A stretch of 15,737 bases of DNA from CAZTAK01 sp964611585 (GCA_964611585.1 CAZTAK010000062.1:1-15737), one strand, 5' to 3'; shown: positions 1 through 8,295, numbered from the stretch's first letter. Numbers and translations are program-made. Notes: generated from the letters alone by a model not told the origin.

Positions 1-259
1 CTGAACATGCCAGACCCCGGCAGTGCTGAAGAAACCGCCGAAATAGGTAGGTCGTGGTGAGGTAGCCCGTCACCGGCAGGACGATGATCGCGGCCCAGAC
101 CCACGCGAAGAACCGCGCAAACGTACGGCCCCAAAGTGCGGTGCGTGACGGTGGGTCGAGTTCACCGGCGGCGGGCCGCAACGCCATGTAGGCGAAGAAC
201 ATTCCGCCCACCCAGATCACGGCGGCTAGCACATGCAACGTCATCAACAACGCGCTCAT
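1..259 (-). CDS. CopD-family / DUF2269-like membrane protein, partial, apparent frameshift
   Basis: Partial gene leaving the left edge. It starts at an ATG (257-259, minus strand) preceded by a good AGGAG ribosome-binding site seven bases upstream. The first ~70 residues (MSALLMTLHVLAAVIWVGGM..., then LRPAAGELDPPSRTALW and FFAWVWAA) look like the N-terminus of small CopD-type integral membrane proteins: a helix with HVLAAVIWVGGMFF, a LRPAA loop, and a second helix at WVWAAIIVLPVTGY. After GYLTTTY the frame turns into an Arg-rich tail (LFRRFLQHCR) unlike the family. The next frame reads YFGGFFSTAGVWHVQ, which restores the FGGF...AGVHVH-like pattern expected there. Skipping one base near position 46 joins the two halves with the expected spacing. 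This could be a real frameshift (pseudogene) or a sequencing error. It lies 40 bases downstream of gshB and is probably the last gene of that operon. Copper transport itself is not shown. Confidence 0.6.
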   Translation of the reverse strand, partial: MSALLMTLHVLAAVIWVGGMFFAYMALRPAAGELDPPSRTALWGRTFARFFAWVWAAIIVLPVTGYLTTTYLFRRFLQHCRGLACS

Positions 260-299
260 GGCGGCAACTCCTGCTGTCGTGGAAGATTTGGGTGGCGGG

Positions 300-1265
300 T
301 CAGACCACACGCGCGCCGTGGCCGTCGGAATAGCGCGCTTCGATCGCGTCCCAGACGTCGGCTTCGAGGCAGGTGCCGTCGAAGCGGTTGACCTCCTGCA
401 GGCCGGTCGGCGAGGTCACGTTGATCTCGGTCAGGTAATCGCCGATCACGTCGATGCCGACGAAGATAAGGCCGTAGTCCTTGAGCGCGGGCCCGATGGC
501 CTCGCAGATTTCACGCTCGCGCGGGGTCAGCGTCGCTTTTTCGGGACGCCCGCCGACATGCATGTTGGAGCGTGATTCGCCCGGCGGCGGCACCCGGTTG
601 ATGGCGCCGGCCGGTTTGCCGTCGATCAGAATGATGCGCTTGTCGCCTTGTCGCACCTCCGGGAGGTAGCGCTGGATCACCACCGGCTCGCGGTAGATAT
701 CGGTGAACATTTCCAACAGCGCATTCAGGTTTTCATCGCCGGGCGTGATGTGAAAGACGCCCGCACCGCCGTTGCCGTAAAGCGGCTTGACGATGATGTC
801 GCGGTGTTCGGCGCGGAAGGATTTGATTTCGGCCGCATCCGAACTGATGAGCGTCGGCGGCATCACATCGGCGAAATGGGTGACGAACAGCTTTTCCGGT
901 GCGTTGCGCACGTGAATCGGGTCGTTCACCACCAAGGTGTTGGGATGAATGTGTTCTAGCAGGTGCGTCGCGGTGATGTAGGCCATGTCGAACGGCGGGT
1001 CCTGACGCATCAGCACGATGTCCATGGTGGCGAGATCGATCGTTTCGGCCTCACCCAGGGTGAAGTGGTTGCCGGCCTCGCGCCGGACGGTCAACGCGCG
1101 GATGCGCGCAACCACACGCCCCTCGCGCAACGAAAGGTCACGCGGCAGATAGTGATAAAGCCCGTGCCCCCGCCGCTGCCCTTCGAGCGCCAGCGCAAAG
1201 GTCGAATCGGCGGCGATGTCGATTCCTTCCATCGGGTCCATCTGGATGGTGACGGCGAGGCTCAT
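300..1265 (-). CDS. gshB: Glutathione synthetase
   Basis: ATP-grasp ligase that joins gamma-glutamylcysteine and glycine to make glutathione in the cytosol. Length is 321 residues, close to the ~315 usual for bacterial GshB. The N-terminal prokaryotic GSH-synthetase domain opens with VTIQMDPMEGIDIAADST. VMRQDPPFDMAY-type sequence appears as LMRQDPPFDMAYITATHLLE (85-104), followed by NDPIHVRNAPEKLF. The ATP-grasp domain shows DIIVKPLYGNGGAGVF (156-171, nucleotide-binding Lys and Gly-rich loop), GDKRIILIDGKPAGAINRVP (207-226) and TEINVTSPTG (279-288, metal and ATP ligands). The start lies two bases after the stop of the upstream transglutaminase-like gene, so the two are almost certainly co-transcribed and possibly translationally coupled. 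No strong Shine-Dalgarno is seen (AGCGGAAC about nine bases upstream). Identification is secure. Confidence 0.96.
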   Translation of the reverse strand: MSLAVTIQMDPMEGIDIAADSTFALALEGQRRGHGLYHYLPRDLSLREGRVVARIRALTVRREAGNHFTLGEAETIDLATMDIVLMRQDPPFDMAYITATHLLEHIHPNTLVVNDPIHVRNAPEKLFVTHFADVMPPTLISSDAAEIKSFRAEHRDIIVKPLYGNGGAGVFHITPGDENLNALLEMFTDIYREPVVIQRYLPEVRQGDKRIILIDGKPAGAINRVPPPGESRSNMHVGGRPEKATLTPREREICEAIGPALKDYGLIFVGIDVIGDYLTEINVTSPTGLQEVNRFDGTCLEADVWDAIEARYSDGHGARVV

Positions 1266-1267
1266 GG

Positions 1268-2098
1268 TCAGTTCCGCTGTTTCCTGAGGTGTTCCATCAA
1301 CGCCGCTGCATCGTGGCGCTGGCTGTTGGTTTCGGCACGGTCAAAATACGCCTCGGCCGCGGCAAAAGCATCGTTGAGGTTGCCACGCCGTGCCTCGAGG
1401 TGGGCGAGTTCGCGCCACAATGACATGTCCATCGGGGCGAATGACACCATGCGCCGCAGTATCTCGGCGCCGCGTGCAAGGTTTCCAGACTCCAGCGCGC
1501 GGGTTTTGAGGTTGTTCTGAAGCCGCATCAATACTTCGCGCTTTGTCACCGGTTCGTAGAATTCCGGTTTCAACTCCATGCGCCCGTCCGACATTCGGTG
1601 GAGAATTTCGCGCATGCCGTGGGTGTCGAGCGCCGCGCCGCCCTTAAAGGGATCGAGCACGGTGCGCGCGCCGCCGTCTTCGAGCCGGATCAGAAAATAG
1701 AACGGAAAGCTGAGGCCCGCCACCGGCCAGCCCACCGATTCGCCGGCATGAATGAACAAGATACCGAGCGCCACGGGCAGACCCTTGCGGCGGTCGATCA
1801 CGCGCATGAGGTTCGCGTTCTGGGCGTCGTCGGAGGTCCGCGTATCGCCGGCGTAGCCGAACTCACCCGCAAGCACGGATTGCAGCGCCCCGGCGCAGCC
1901 CCCCGCTTCGGTGCGGCCCCCTGCTTCGGTTCGGCCAAGACTGTCCGTGATTGCTTCGAGGTGATCGCGATAGCGCGCCAGCCCGACGCCCGGCCGGTCG
2001 AGTGCCGCCAGCAGCAACGCCCCTTCACCGATGTCGATATCGTCCTCGTCCGCGCGGGCCAGGACCGCGATCCGGTCTTCGATTTCGGCCGCGTCCAT
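1268..2098 (-). CDS. SirB1-family transglutaminase-like protein with C-terminal TPR region
   Basis: Matches the SirB1/Transglut_core2 type by its core: NANLMRVIDRRKGLPVALGI, FIHAGESVGWPVAGLSFP, FLIRLEDGG and VLDPFKGGAALD. The last ~80 residues (NNLKTRALESGNLARGAEIL, then APMDMSLWRELAHLEARRGN) form helical TPR-like repeats, as usual in the family. Biochemical function is not established; homologues are often found beside translation or cell-envelope genes. I start at the ATG at 2098 (276 residues) because the conserved part begins with EIEDRIAVLARA. An in-frame ATG at 2161 would add 21 residues overlapping the upstream BON gene and has only a weak GGTGAG before it. The segment usually written FPGHF in relatives reads FPFYF here, so the family's conserved Gly-His pair is missing. 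Residues ~55-67 are a tandem repeat (GRTEAGG twice), probably a flexible loop. Confidence 0.8.
   Translation of the reverse strand: MDAAEIEDRIAVLARADEDDIDIGEGALLLAALDRPGVGLARYRDHLEAITDSLGRTEAGGRTEAGGCAGALQSVLAGEFGYAGDTRTSDDAQNANLMRVIDRRKGLPVALGILFIHAGESVGWPVAGLSFPFYFLIRLEDGGARTVLDPFKGGAALDTHGMREILHRMSDGRMELKPEFYEPVTKREVLMRLQNNLKTRALESGNLARGAEILRRMVSFAPMDMSLWRELAHLEARRGNLNDAFAAAEAYFDRAETNSQRHDAAALMEHLRKQRN
1901..1936. repeat. Two 18-base tandem units inside the transglutaminase-like gene
   Basis: Two adjacent 18-base units (CCCCGCTTCGGTGCGGCC and CCCTGCTTCGGTTCGGCC on the plus strand) differ at two positions. Being a multiple of three, they keep the frame and encode the doubled GRTEAG motif on the minus strand. 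This looks like a recent in-frame duplication by slippage in a variable loop. Confidence 0.8.
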
Positions 2099-2126
2099 GA
2101 TTGCGCCGCCCGCGTCGTTCTCATCC

Positions 2127-2729
2127 TTAGCGGCGCGAGGTATCGTCCTTGATAACGACATAACTCACCACCCGCTGAACGCCGTTAATGGTACGCGCGT
2201 GGCCGGTAACGCGGTCGAGTTCAGTCTGCGACTGGGCGACCCCCATCAGGTAAATCACGCCGTTGACCGTTTCGAGAGTGTAGTTGATGGCCGAGATATC
2301 CTGATCCGTCAGCATCTTGAACCGAAGCTGGTTGGAAATGCCGACGTCCTTCAGGTAATCGGCGATGGTACCGCGCTCGCGGATCTCGATTTCGTTGTAC
2401 ACCTCGCGCACGCCATGAACCTGCCAGGTAATTCGCGCCACCTCGACCCGGTCGTCGGGGGTTCGAACATTGCCGGACAGCAGCACGCGGCCCTCGACCG
2501 ATTCAACGCCGACGGCGCCGAACAGCGTATCGCTTTCGTCGAACAAACGATCCTTGATCTGAAACCGGATCGTGGCGTCGTCGACGGCATCGCCGATGGT
2601 CCGTTCCTGGGCGACCGCGACGCCCACCGTTGCCGCGCCGCCGATCACCACACCGCCACAACCCGTCAGCGCCAGAAGGGCCGCGGCGAGAAACGCAATG
2701 CCAAGGGTTTCGGGGCGAAACACGGTCAT
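2127..2729 (-). CDS. Two-BON-domain outer-membrane lipoprotein (DolP/YraP-like)
   Basis: 200-residue lipoprotein. The signal peptide (MTVFRPETLGIAFLAAALLA) ends in a lipobox LTGC, so Cys24 should be lipidated. No Asp follows the Cys, so outer-membrane sorting is expected. Two BON domains follow: about 45-118 (IRFQIKDRLF, VESVEGRVLLSGNV, VYNEIEI) and about 125-195 (ISNQLRFKMLTD, VNGVIYLMGVAQ, GVQRVVSYV). This is the layout of E. coli DolP (YraP), which binds anionic phospholipid at division sites and supports envelope integrity. The start at 2729 is chosen over an in-frame ATG at 2771 because GGAGAG (2735-2740) lies five bases upstream and the signal peptide then begins correctly. It sits between yraN and the transglutaminase-like gene; proximity to yraN, rsmI and an lpoA-like gene matches the E. 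coli yra locus and supports the DolP assignment. Confidence 0.88.
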   Translation of the reverse strand: MTVFRPETLGIAFLAAALLALTGCGGVVIGGAATVGVAVAQERTIGDAVDDATIRFQIKDRLFDESDTLFGAVGVESVEGRVLLSGNVRTPDDRVEVARITWQVHGVREVYNEIEIRERGTIADYLKDVGISNQLRFKMLTDQDISAINYTLETVNGVIYLMGVAQSQTELDRVTGHARTINGVQRVVSYVVIKDDTSRR

Positions 2730-2829
2730 CGGGACTCTCCTTCGGTATCCGCGGCGGCAGGGGGCCGACACAAGAATCTAGCACAGGTTTCCGCACCGCA
2801 GGACAGACCAAACCGGGCGGCGGCTGCGT

Positions 2830-3207
2830 TCAGGAACCCTCTTGCCAGGCATCGACGATATGGCGTGGCAACCGGCGCGGCGCCAGTGCGATCACGTCGA
2901 ACCGCAGGGTGCCACCGGCGAGCCCCGGTTGCCGCCCGAGGAAGGCGCGTGCCGCGGCCCCGATTCGGGTGCGCTGGCGCGGGCCGACCGATTCGAGCGC
3001 CGCCGCAATGCTGTCGCGCGTCTTGACCTCGACAAAGACGAGGGTGCGCCCGCGCCGGGCGATTAAATCGATTTCGCCGGCCGAGCAGCGGAACCGGCGC
3101 GCTACGATGGCATACCCCTTGGCGCGCAGCAGCCACGACGCCCACGCCTCAGCACGGCGGCCGCGGGCCTCGACCTGGGTGCGGGCCTGATCGGGCAGCG
3201 AAGTCAT
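2830..3207 (-). CDS. yraN: UPF0102 / YraN family protein, nuclease-like fold
   Basis: 125-residue protein of the YraN (UPF0102) family. The restriction-endonuclease-like motif is visible: GEIDLIARRG (44-53) and VFVEVKTR (57-64), giving the D-(x)n-ExK arrangement (Asp47, Glu60, Lys62), plus RFDV at 102-105. Relatives are predicted Holliday-junction-resolvase-like nucleases, but no activity is firmly assigned. Its ATG overlaps the last codons of rsmI by four bases (ATGA type), so translational coupling is likely. rsmI-yraN adjacency is widely conserved. A 100-base non-coding stretch (2730-2829) separates it from the BON lipoprotein gene and contains that gene's ribosome-binding site; I see no clear terminator there. 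Confidence 0.93.
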   Translation of the reverse strand: MTSLPDQARTQVEARGRRAEAWASWLLRAKGYAIVARRFRCSAGEIDLIARRGRTLVFVEVKTRDSIAAALESVGPRQRTRIGAAARAFLGRQPGLAGGTLRFDVIALAPRRLPRHIVDAWQEGS

Positions 3208-4166
3208 GATTGGGCCCCAAGTTCCACCGCACGCGCATAGACGACGCGCCGGGGCTGGCCGGTTTCGGCGGCGACGCGGGCAGCGGCGCGGCTCGGCGAG
3301 AGGGTCTGAAGCGCCTCGCGCAGGAGCCGGTCAAGGTCGGCGGCGGATTTCGTGGCGGTTTCGCCCGCCCCCGCGGCAACCACGATCACCACCTCGCCTT
3401 TTGCCGGATGGGCGCGGTAATGGGCCTCGAGGTCGGGCAAGGGGCCGCGGCGGACCTCTTCGAATTTCTTGGTGAGTTCGCGGCATACGGCCGCCTCGCG
3501 CGGGCCCAGGTGGGCCACCATCAGGCCGAGGGTCGCGGCCAGCCGGCGCGTCGATTCAAAAACCACCAAAGTCGCCGAAACCGCCCCGGCTTCGGTCAGG
3601 GCGCGCTTGCGGGCGCTGTCACGCGCGGGCAGGAATCCCAGGAACAGAAACCGGTCGGTGGCGATTCCCGCCACCGAGAGCGCCGCCGTCACCGCCGAGG
3701 CGCCCGGCACCGAATGAACGGGTATTCCGGCCTCGCGGGCGGCCGCCACTAGCTTGTAGCCCGGGTCCGAGATCAGCGGCATCCCGGCTTCGGACACCAG
3801 CGCCACAGTCTCGCCCTTTTTCAGTCGTTGAATGATCTTGGGTCGAACGGACGGGGCGTTGTGATCGTGATAGGGAATCATCGGAGTCTTGAGCCCGAAC
3901 CGCGTCAACAACCGCGCCGTGGTTCGCGTATCTTCGGCGGCAATGACGTTCGCCTGCGCCAGAACCTCGCGGGCGCGCGGCGACAGATCGCCAAGGTTGC
4001 CGATCGGCGTTCCCGTCACATAAAGGCCGGGCGCCAATTTACTTGGTTCAAGCCCGTCATTAAGGTGGGCGCGGGCCGGATTCGTTGTGTAGCCCTTCCC
4101 AGAGGACGATCTGCTTGCGCGCCGTGCCGATCCCGATTTCTTCGACTGTGAAGCGCCATTTCGCAT
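3204..4166 (-). CDS. rsmI: 16S rRNA (cytidine-1402-2'-O)-methyltransferase
   Basis: SAM-dependent methyltransferase that 2'-O-methylates C1402 of 16S rRNA in the decoding centre. Tetrapyrrole-methylase-fold motifs are clear: GLYVTGTPIGNLGDLSPRA (47-65), AAEDTRTTARLLTRFGL (76-92), YHDHNA (99-104), ISDPGYKLV, VPGASAVTAALSVAG (153-167), FLFLGFLP (173-180), FESTRRL and RELTKKFEE (229-237). The loop usually written SDAGTP reads SEAGMP (125-130). I choose ATG 4166 (320 residues). Upstream in-frame ATGs reach 4253 but would run deep into the divergent lipoprotein gene. No ATG, GTG or TTG gives a shorter leader before the conserved domain. The resulting ~44-residue basic, Ser-rich leader is longer than usual, so the start is uncertain. 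Its end overlaps yraN by four bases. Confidence 0.93.
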   Translation of the reverse strand: MRNGASQSKKSGSARRASRSSSGKGYTTNPARAHLNDGLEPSKLAPGLYVTGTPIGNLGDLSPRAREVLAQANVIAAEDTRTTARLLTRFGLKTPMIPYHDHNAPSVRPKIIQRLKKGETVALVSEAGMPLISDPGYKLVAAAREAGIPVHSVPGASAVTAALSVAGIATDRFLFLGFLPARDSARKRALTEAGAVSATLVVFESTRRLAATLGLMVAHLGPREAAVCRELTKKFEEVRRGPLPDLEAHYRAHPAKGEVVIVVAAGAGETATKSAADLDRLLREALQTLSPSRAAARVAAETGQPRRVVYARAVELGAQS

Positions 4167-5617
4167 TGCTGTGGGTGCCGTTGGTTGCGCTCGTCCTGGC
4201 CGCTTGCGTCGAACCCGACCTAAGCACGCCGTTTCCGCCATTGCTAGGGGCAACGGCGGCGCCGGAGACGGGCGAAGCGGCCGAGCCGGAGGCGGAAACC
4301 GTCCCCGAAGCGGAGGTCGCCGCGGTGGCCCCCGAGGCCGAGGAGGCGCCCGTGGCCGCCGGTATCTATCCCGATGTCGAGCCCGTTGGGCCCGACAATG
4401 CCGATGCCTTTTACGAACAAAGCCTTGTCACGGTGGCGCCGCCGCCGCCGCAATTGTCGGCACCCGAACCAGCGCAGCCGACGCCGGTAATGGTGGCCCT
4501 GCTGGTACCCCTGAGCGGCCGCGGCGCGAGCGTCGGTCGCGCGCTTCTCAACGCGGCGCAGATGGCCCTGTTCGATGTCGCGCCCGATCGGATGGCGCTG
4601 CACCCCAAAGACACTCAGGGCACGCCCGAGGGCGCAGCCCTGGCGATGGAAAGCGCATTGCAGGATGGCGCCCAACTGGTGTTGGGGCCACTGTTTTCCG
4701 GATCCGTCACGGGCGCCGCCAGTGTCGCGCGCGAACGTGGCGTCAACGTGATCGCATTTTCGAACGACCGCACCGTTGCCGGTGACGGCGTCTTTTTGAT
4801 GGGGCTCATGCCTGAAGCGCAGGTCGAGCGAGTGGTGCGCTTTGCCGCCACGCAGGGCCTGACGCGGTTCGCCGGGCTGATTCCCGAAACGTCGTTCGGC
4901 CTCACGGTGGAAAACGCGCTGCAGCGTGCGGTGCGCGATGACGGCGGCATGATCGCGCGGGTCGAACGCTACCCGCCCGACGCCGAGGATTTTTTCGCAC
5001 CGGTCCAGCGCCTTGCCGATTACGACCGCCGGCGCGGCGAATTACAGGGGATGCGCGCCGATCTCGAATCGCGCGGCGACGAAATCTCGCGCCGCACCCT
5101 CAAGCGCCTCGAAGGACTCGAGACGGTCGGCGAGGTCGGCTACGACGCCGTCGTCATCGCCGACGGCGGCACCCGCCTGCGGGCGATCGCGCCGCTCCTG
5201 CCGTTCTACGACATCGACCCCAACAAGGTGCGCTTCCTCGGTACGATTCTTTGGAGCGAACCCGGCATCGGCCGCGAGCCGGCGCTGGTCGGCGGCTGGT
5301 TCGCGGGGCCCGATCCGGCGGTGGGTGAATCGTTCCGTACCCGCTTCGAGGCGCTTCACGGTACGCCGCCACTGCGGATCGCGAGCCTCGCCTACGACGC
5401 GGTGGCGCTGGCCGCGGCACTGGTGCGCGGCCGCGAGGAACCCGACTATTCCGCCACGATGCTCACCAACACCGGCGGGTTCTCGGGCGTCGACGGAATA
5501 TTCCGTTTCGGCGCCGACGGTATCGCTGAACGCGGTCTCGCGATATTGGAAATTCAGGAACGCGGTTTCGGTGTCGTCAGCCGGGCGCGCCGTTCGTTCA
5601 CAGAACTGGTCAACTGA
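4148..5617 (+). CDS. LpoA/LppC-type lipoprotein, penicillin-binding protein activator family
   Basis: 489-residue lipoprotein. From the GTG at 4148 it opens with a textbook lipoprotein signal (VKRHFALLWVPLVALVLAAC, Cys20). Next comes a ~90-residue Ala/Glu/Pro-rich linker with PPPPQ, then a periplasmic-binding-protein fold from about residue 114: VMVALLVPLSGRGASVGRAL, VLGPLFSGSVTGAASVA, VNVIAFSNDRTVAGDGVFLM, VGYDAVVIADGG and PPLRIASLAYDAVALAAALV. This is the C-terminal domain of LpoA (LppC/YraM), the outer-membrane activator of PBP1a; whether it activates a PBP here is inference. The N-terminal TPR domain of gamma-proteobacterial LpoA is absent, as is usual for alphaproteobacterial LppC proteins. 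An alternative TTG start at 4115 has AGAGGA eight bases upstream; the GTG has no clear Shine-Dalgarno. It overlaps the rsmI start by 19 bases head-to-head and the hemW end by eight. Confidence 0.85.
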   Translation: MKRHFALLWVPLVALVLAACVEPDLSTPFPPLLGATAAPETGEAAEPEAETVPEAEVAAVAPEAEEAPVAAGIYPDVEPVGPDNADAFYEQSLVTVAPPPPQLSAPEPAQPTPVMVALLVPLSGRGASVGRALLNAAQMALFDVAPDRMALHPKDTQGTPEGAALAMESALQDGAQLVLGPLFSGSVTGAASVARERGVNVIAFSNDRTVAGDGVFLMGLMPEAQVERVVRFAATQGLTRFAGLIPETSFGLTVENALQRAVRDDGGMIARVERYPPDAEDFFAPVQRLADYDRRRGELQGMRADLESRGDEISRRTLKRLEGLETVGEVGYDAVVIADGGTRLRAIAPLLPFYDIDPNKVRFLGTILWSEPGIGREPALVGGWFAGPDPAVGESFRTRFEALHGTPPLRIASLAYDAVALAAALVRGREEPDYSATMLTNTGGFSGVDGIFRFGADGIAERGLAILEIQERGFGVVSRARRSFTELVN

Positions 5618-6845
5618 GCGCAGCCGAAACACGCACCGTCTCGGCCAGTTCCGCGATCACCCGGTTGAGCACCAGAGCGCCGGCGGGGGTGGCGCGCAAT
5701 CCCTCCGCGTCCACGGCAATCATACCGCCAGCCCGTAGCGTCGCCACGGTATCCGGATCGAGCGCCCGCGCGAGTGCAATTCCGGTAACGTCTTCGAAGT
5801 CGGCGGCACGCACGCCGGCCGACAGCCGAAGGCCCATCAACAGCATTTCCTCGGCAATGTCCCGGGCCGCGAGAGTCGATTTCTCGGCGCGCCCGTGGCC
5901 CGCGGATTCGATCTGCGACAGCCAGCGTTCGGGACTTCGAATTTCGGCGGTCGCGGTGACGGAACCGCGGTGGTGAAGACGCCCGTGCGCGCTAGGCCCG
6001 ACACCCGCGTAACCGCCATAACGCCAATAGGTCAGGTTGTGCCGGCTGGCTTCTTCGGGTCTGGCGAAGTTGGAAATCTCGTAGGCGTCAAAACCTGCCT
6101 CGGCGCATTGATCGTGAGTCTGCTCGAACAGTCGTGCCGATGTTTCGTCGTCGGGCAGAACCAGATCGCCGCGGCGGTGGGCTTCGTGGAATCGCGTGCC
6201 GGGTTCGAGGTTAAGCTGATAAAGCGACAAGTGCCCACCTCGGGCCAGGTCCAGCGCCAGCGCCAGTTCGCGGCGCCATGAATCGGGCGCCTGACCGGGG
6301 CGCGCATAAATCAAGTCGAAGGAGGTGCGATCGAACACGGCTTGCGCGGCCTTTAGGGCGGCCAGCGCCTCGGCACGGGAATGAATGCGGCCGAGAAACG
6401 CAAGCGCCGCATCATCGAGCGCCTGGATGCCCAGCGACAACCGGTTAACGCCGGCGGCGCGGAAGGCGCGGAAATTTTCCGCCTCGGCCGAGTTGGGGTT
6501 GGCTTCGAGGGTGATCTCGACCCCCGGCGCGAACCCGAATGCGCGCGCGGCCGTTGCCAGGACCGCCGCCACCGTTTCCGGGCTCATGCGCGACGGTGTT
6601 CCGCCGCCGAAGAACACGCTGGTAAGCGGCCCTGTGCCGGACTCGGCGGCCGCGCCTTCGACCGAGGCAACCAGAGCCGCCCGCCAGCGCCCCTCCTCGA
6701 TCGAATCGCGGACGTGGCTGTTGAAGTCGCAGTACGGGCACTTCGAGGCGCAGAACGGCCAGTGCACGTAAAGGCCGAAGCCGCGCGGGTGCGGTTCAGC
6801 CGTCTGCCGATCCAAAGCAGGCGGCGGCAAGGTTCCGGAACGCAT
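5610..6845 (-). CDS. hemW: HemW-type radical SAM heme chaperone (formerly called oxygen-independent coproporphyrinogen oxidase-like)
   Basis: Radical SAM protein of the HemN/HemW family, 411 residues from the chosen ATG. The 4Fe-4S motif is FCASKCPYCDFNSH (31-44; Cys32, Cys36, Cys39), followed by VFFGGGTPSRMSPE (77-90), LEANPNS, NRLSLGIQALDDAALAFLGR, FDLIYARPGQ and LSLYQLNLEPGT. YEISNFARP and HNLTYWRYGGYAGVGPSAHG carry the HNxxYW signature that marks HemW. HemW binds heme and is thought to deliver it to respiratory enzymes; older annotation as coproporphyrinogen dehydrogenase is likely wrong. ATG 6845 overlaps rdgB by 50 bases and has no good Shine-Dalgarno. TTG codons at 6830 and 6815 are alternatives, and an ATG at 6977 would overlap rdgB far too much. 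Third gene of rph-rdgB-hemW; it converges on the lpoA-like gene with eight shared bases and no room for a classical terminator. Confidence 0.93.
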   Translation of the reverse strand: MRSGTLPPPALDRQTAEPHPRGFGLYVHWPFCASKCPYCDFNSHVRDSIEEGRWRAALVASVEGAAAESGTGPLTSVFFGGGTPSRMSPETVAAVLATAARAFGFAPGVEITLEANPNSAEAENFRAFRAAGVNRLSLGIQALDDAALAFLGRIHSRAEALAALKAAQAVFDRTSFDLIYARPGQAPDSWRRELALALDLARGGHLSLYQLNLEPGTRFHEAHRRGDLVLPDDETSARLFEQTHDQCAEAGFDAYEISNFARPEEASRHNLTYWRYGGYAGVGPSAHGRLHHRGSVTATAEIRSPERWLSQIESAGHGRAEKSTLAARDIAEEMLLMGLRLSAGVRAADFEDVTGIALARALDPDTVATLRAGGMIAVDAEGLRATPAGALVLNRVIAELAETVRVSAALS

Positions 6846-7403
6846 TGGTGCGGTGGCTGATCGCATGTTTCTTTGCCGGCTCCATCTCGCTGAAGGTGAG
6901 GTCGTATCCGTCGGGGACAAACATCGGGTCGTAGCCGAACCCCTTGTCGCCCCGGGGCGGCCATACCAGTGTGCCATAGGCGCCCCCCTCGAAGGTTTCG
7001 CAATGGCCGTCGGGCCAGCATAGCGCCATCACGGCGACGAATTGGGCATGCCGGTCGGCGTCGCGCCCGAGTTCCTTTTGCACCCGGTCCATGGCAATGG
7101 TGAAGTCGCGCGCACGCCCCGCCCAGCGCGCCGAATAGATTCCGGGGGCCCCGCCGAGGGCCGGCACGTTGAGGCCGGAATCATCGGCTAGCGCCGCCAG
7201 TCCCGAGGCCTTCGCCGCCGCCCGCGCCTTCAGCAGCGCGTTGGCGACGAACGTCTCGCCGGTTTCCTCGGGTTCTTCAAGTCCGATATCCGAAGCCGCC
7301 ACCACTTGGACCGCAAACTTCGAAAGCAGCTCGTTGATTTCCCTGACCTTGCCCGGATTGTGGCTCGCCACCACCAGCCGGGATTCGCGGAATTGCCGCG
7401 CCA

Positions 7404-7404
<1 letters not shown>
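6796..7404 (-). CDS. rdgB: dITP/XTP pyrophosphatase
   Basis: 202-residue Ham1/RdgB-family enzyme that hydrolyses non-canonical purine triphosphates (dITP, XTP, ITP) to monophosphates, keeping them out of DNA and RNA. Motifs: SHNPGKVREINELL (14-27, substrate phosphate binding), ETGETFVANALLKA (47-60), ALADDSGLNVPALGGAPGIYSARWAG (70-96 region, metal-binding DD at 74-75), GFGYDPMF (155-162) and AISHRTNAF (181-189). Length is typical. Its ATG shares one base with the rph stop codon (TGATG), so it is translationally coupled to rph. The rph-rdgB-hemW order is common in alphaproteobacteria. Confidence 0.96.
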
Positions 7405-8168
<764 letters not shown>

Positions 8169-8195
8169 GGCGTCTTCACGTTGTGGGGTTCCCGG

Positions 8196-8224
8196 GTTCT
8201 AGCCTCGCCACGCGCTCTCGTCCA
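8196..8224 (-). promoter_or_regulatory. Possible sigma-70-type promoter for rph-rdgB-hemW
   Basis: On the minus strand TGGACG (8219-8224) and TAGAAC (8196-8201) are separated by 17 bases, close to TTGACA-N17-TATAAT. The predicted start of transcription is about 20 bases before the rph ATG. It faces away from the hrcA promoter in the same intergenic region. Assigned by eye only. Confidence 0.3.
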
Positions 8225-8266
8225 CCGCAACCGCCCAAAAAGACCGGATCTCGCCCTTGGCGCGCG

Positions 8267-8295
8267 TTGACGGAGCCAGGGACCGTCACTAGATT
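8267..8295 (+). promoter_or_regulatory. Probable sigma-70-type promoter for hrcA-grpE
   Basis: TTGACG (8267-8272) and TAGATT (8290-8295) with an ideal 17-base spacer, pointing to hrcA, whose ATG is about 55 bases downstream of the expected transcription start. A short inverted repeat, GATTC (8292-8296) and GAATC (8304-8308) with a 7-base spacer, overlaps the -10 box and could be an operator. It is not the CIRCE sequence that HrcA binds. Assigned by eye. Confidence 0.5.

Noticed and set aside
2031..3026. Plus-strand open frame across the BON, transglutaminase-like and yraN genes
   Set aside because: It spans three well-supported minus-strand genes and two gene boundaries, and its translation is low-complexity Arg/Ala/Pro.
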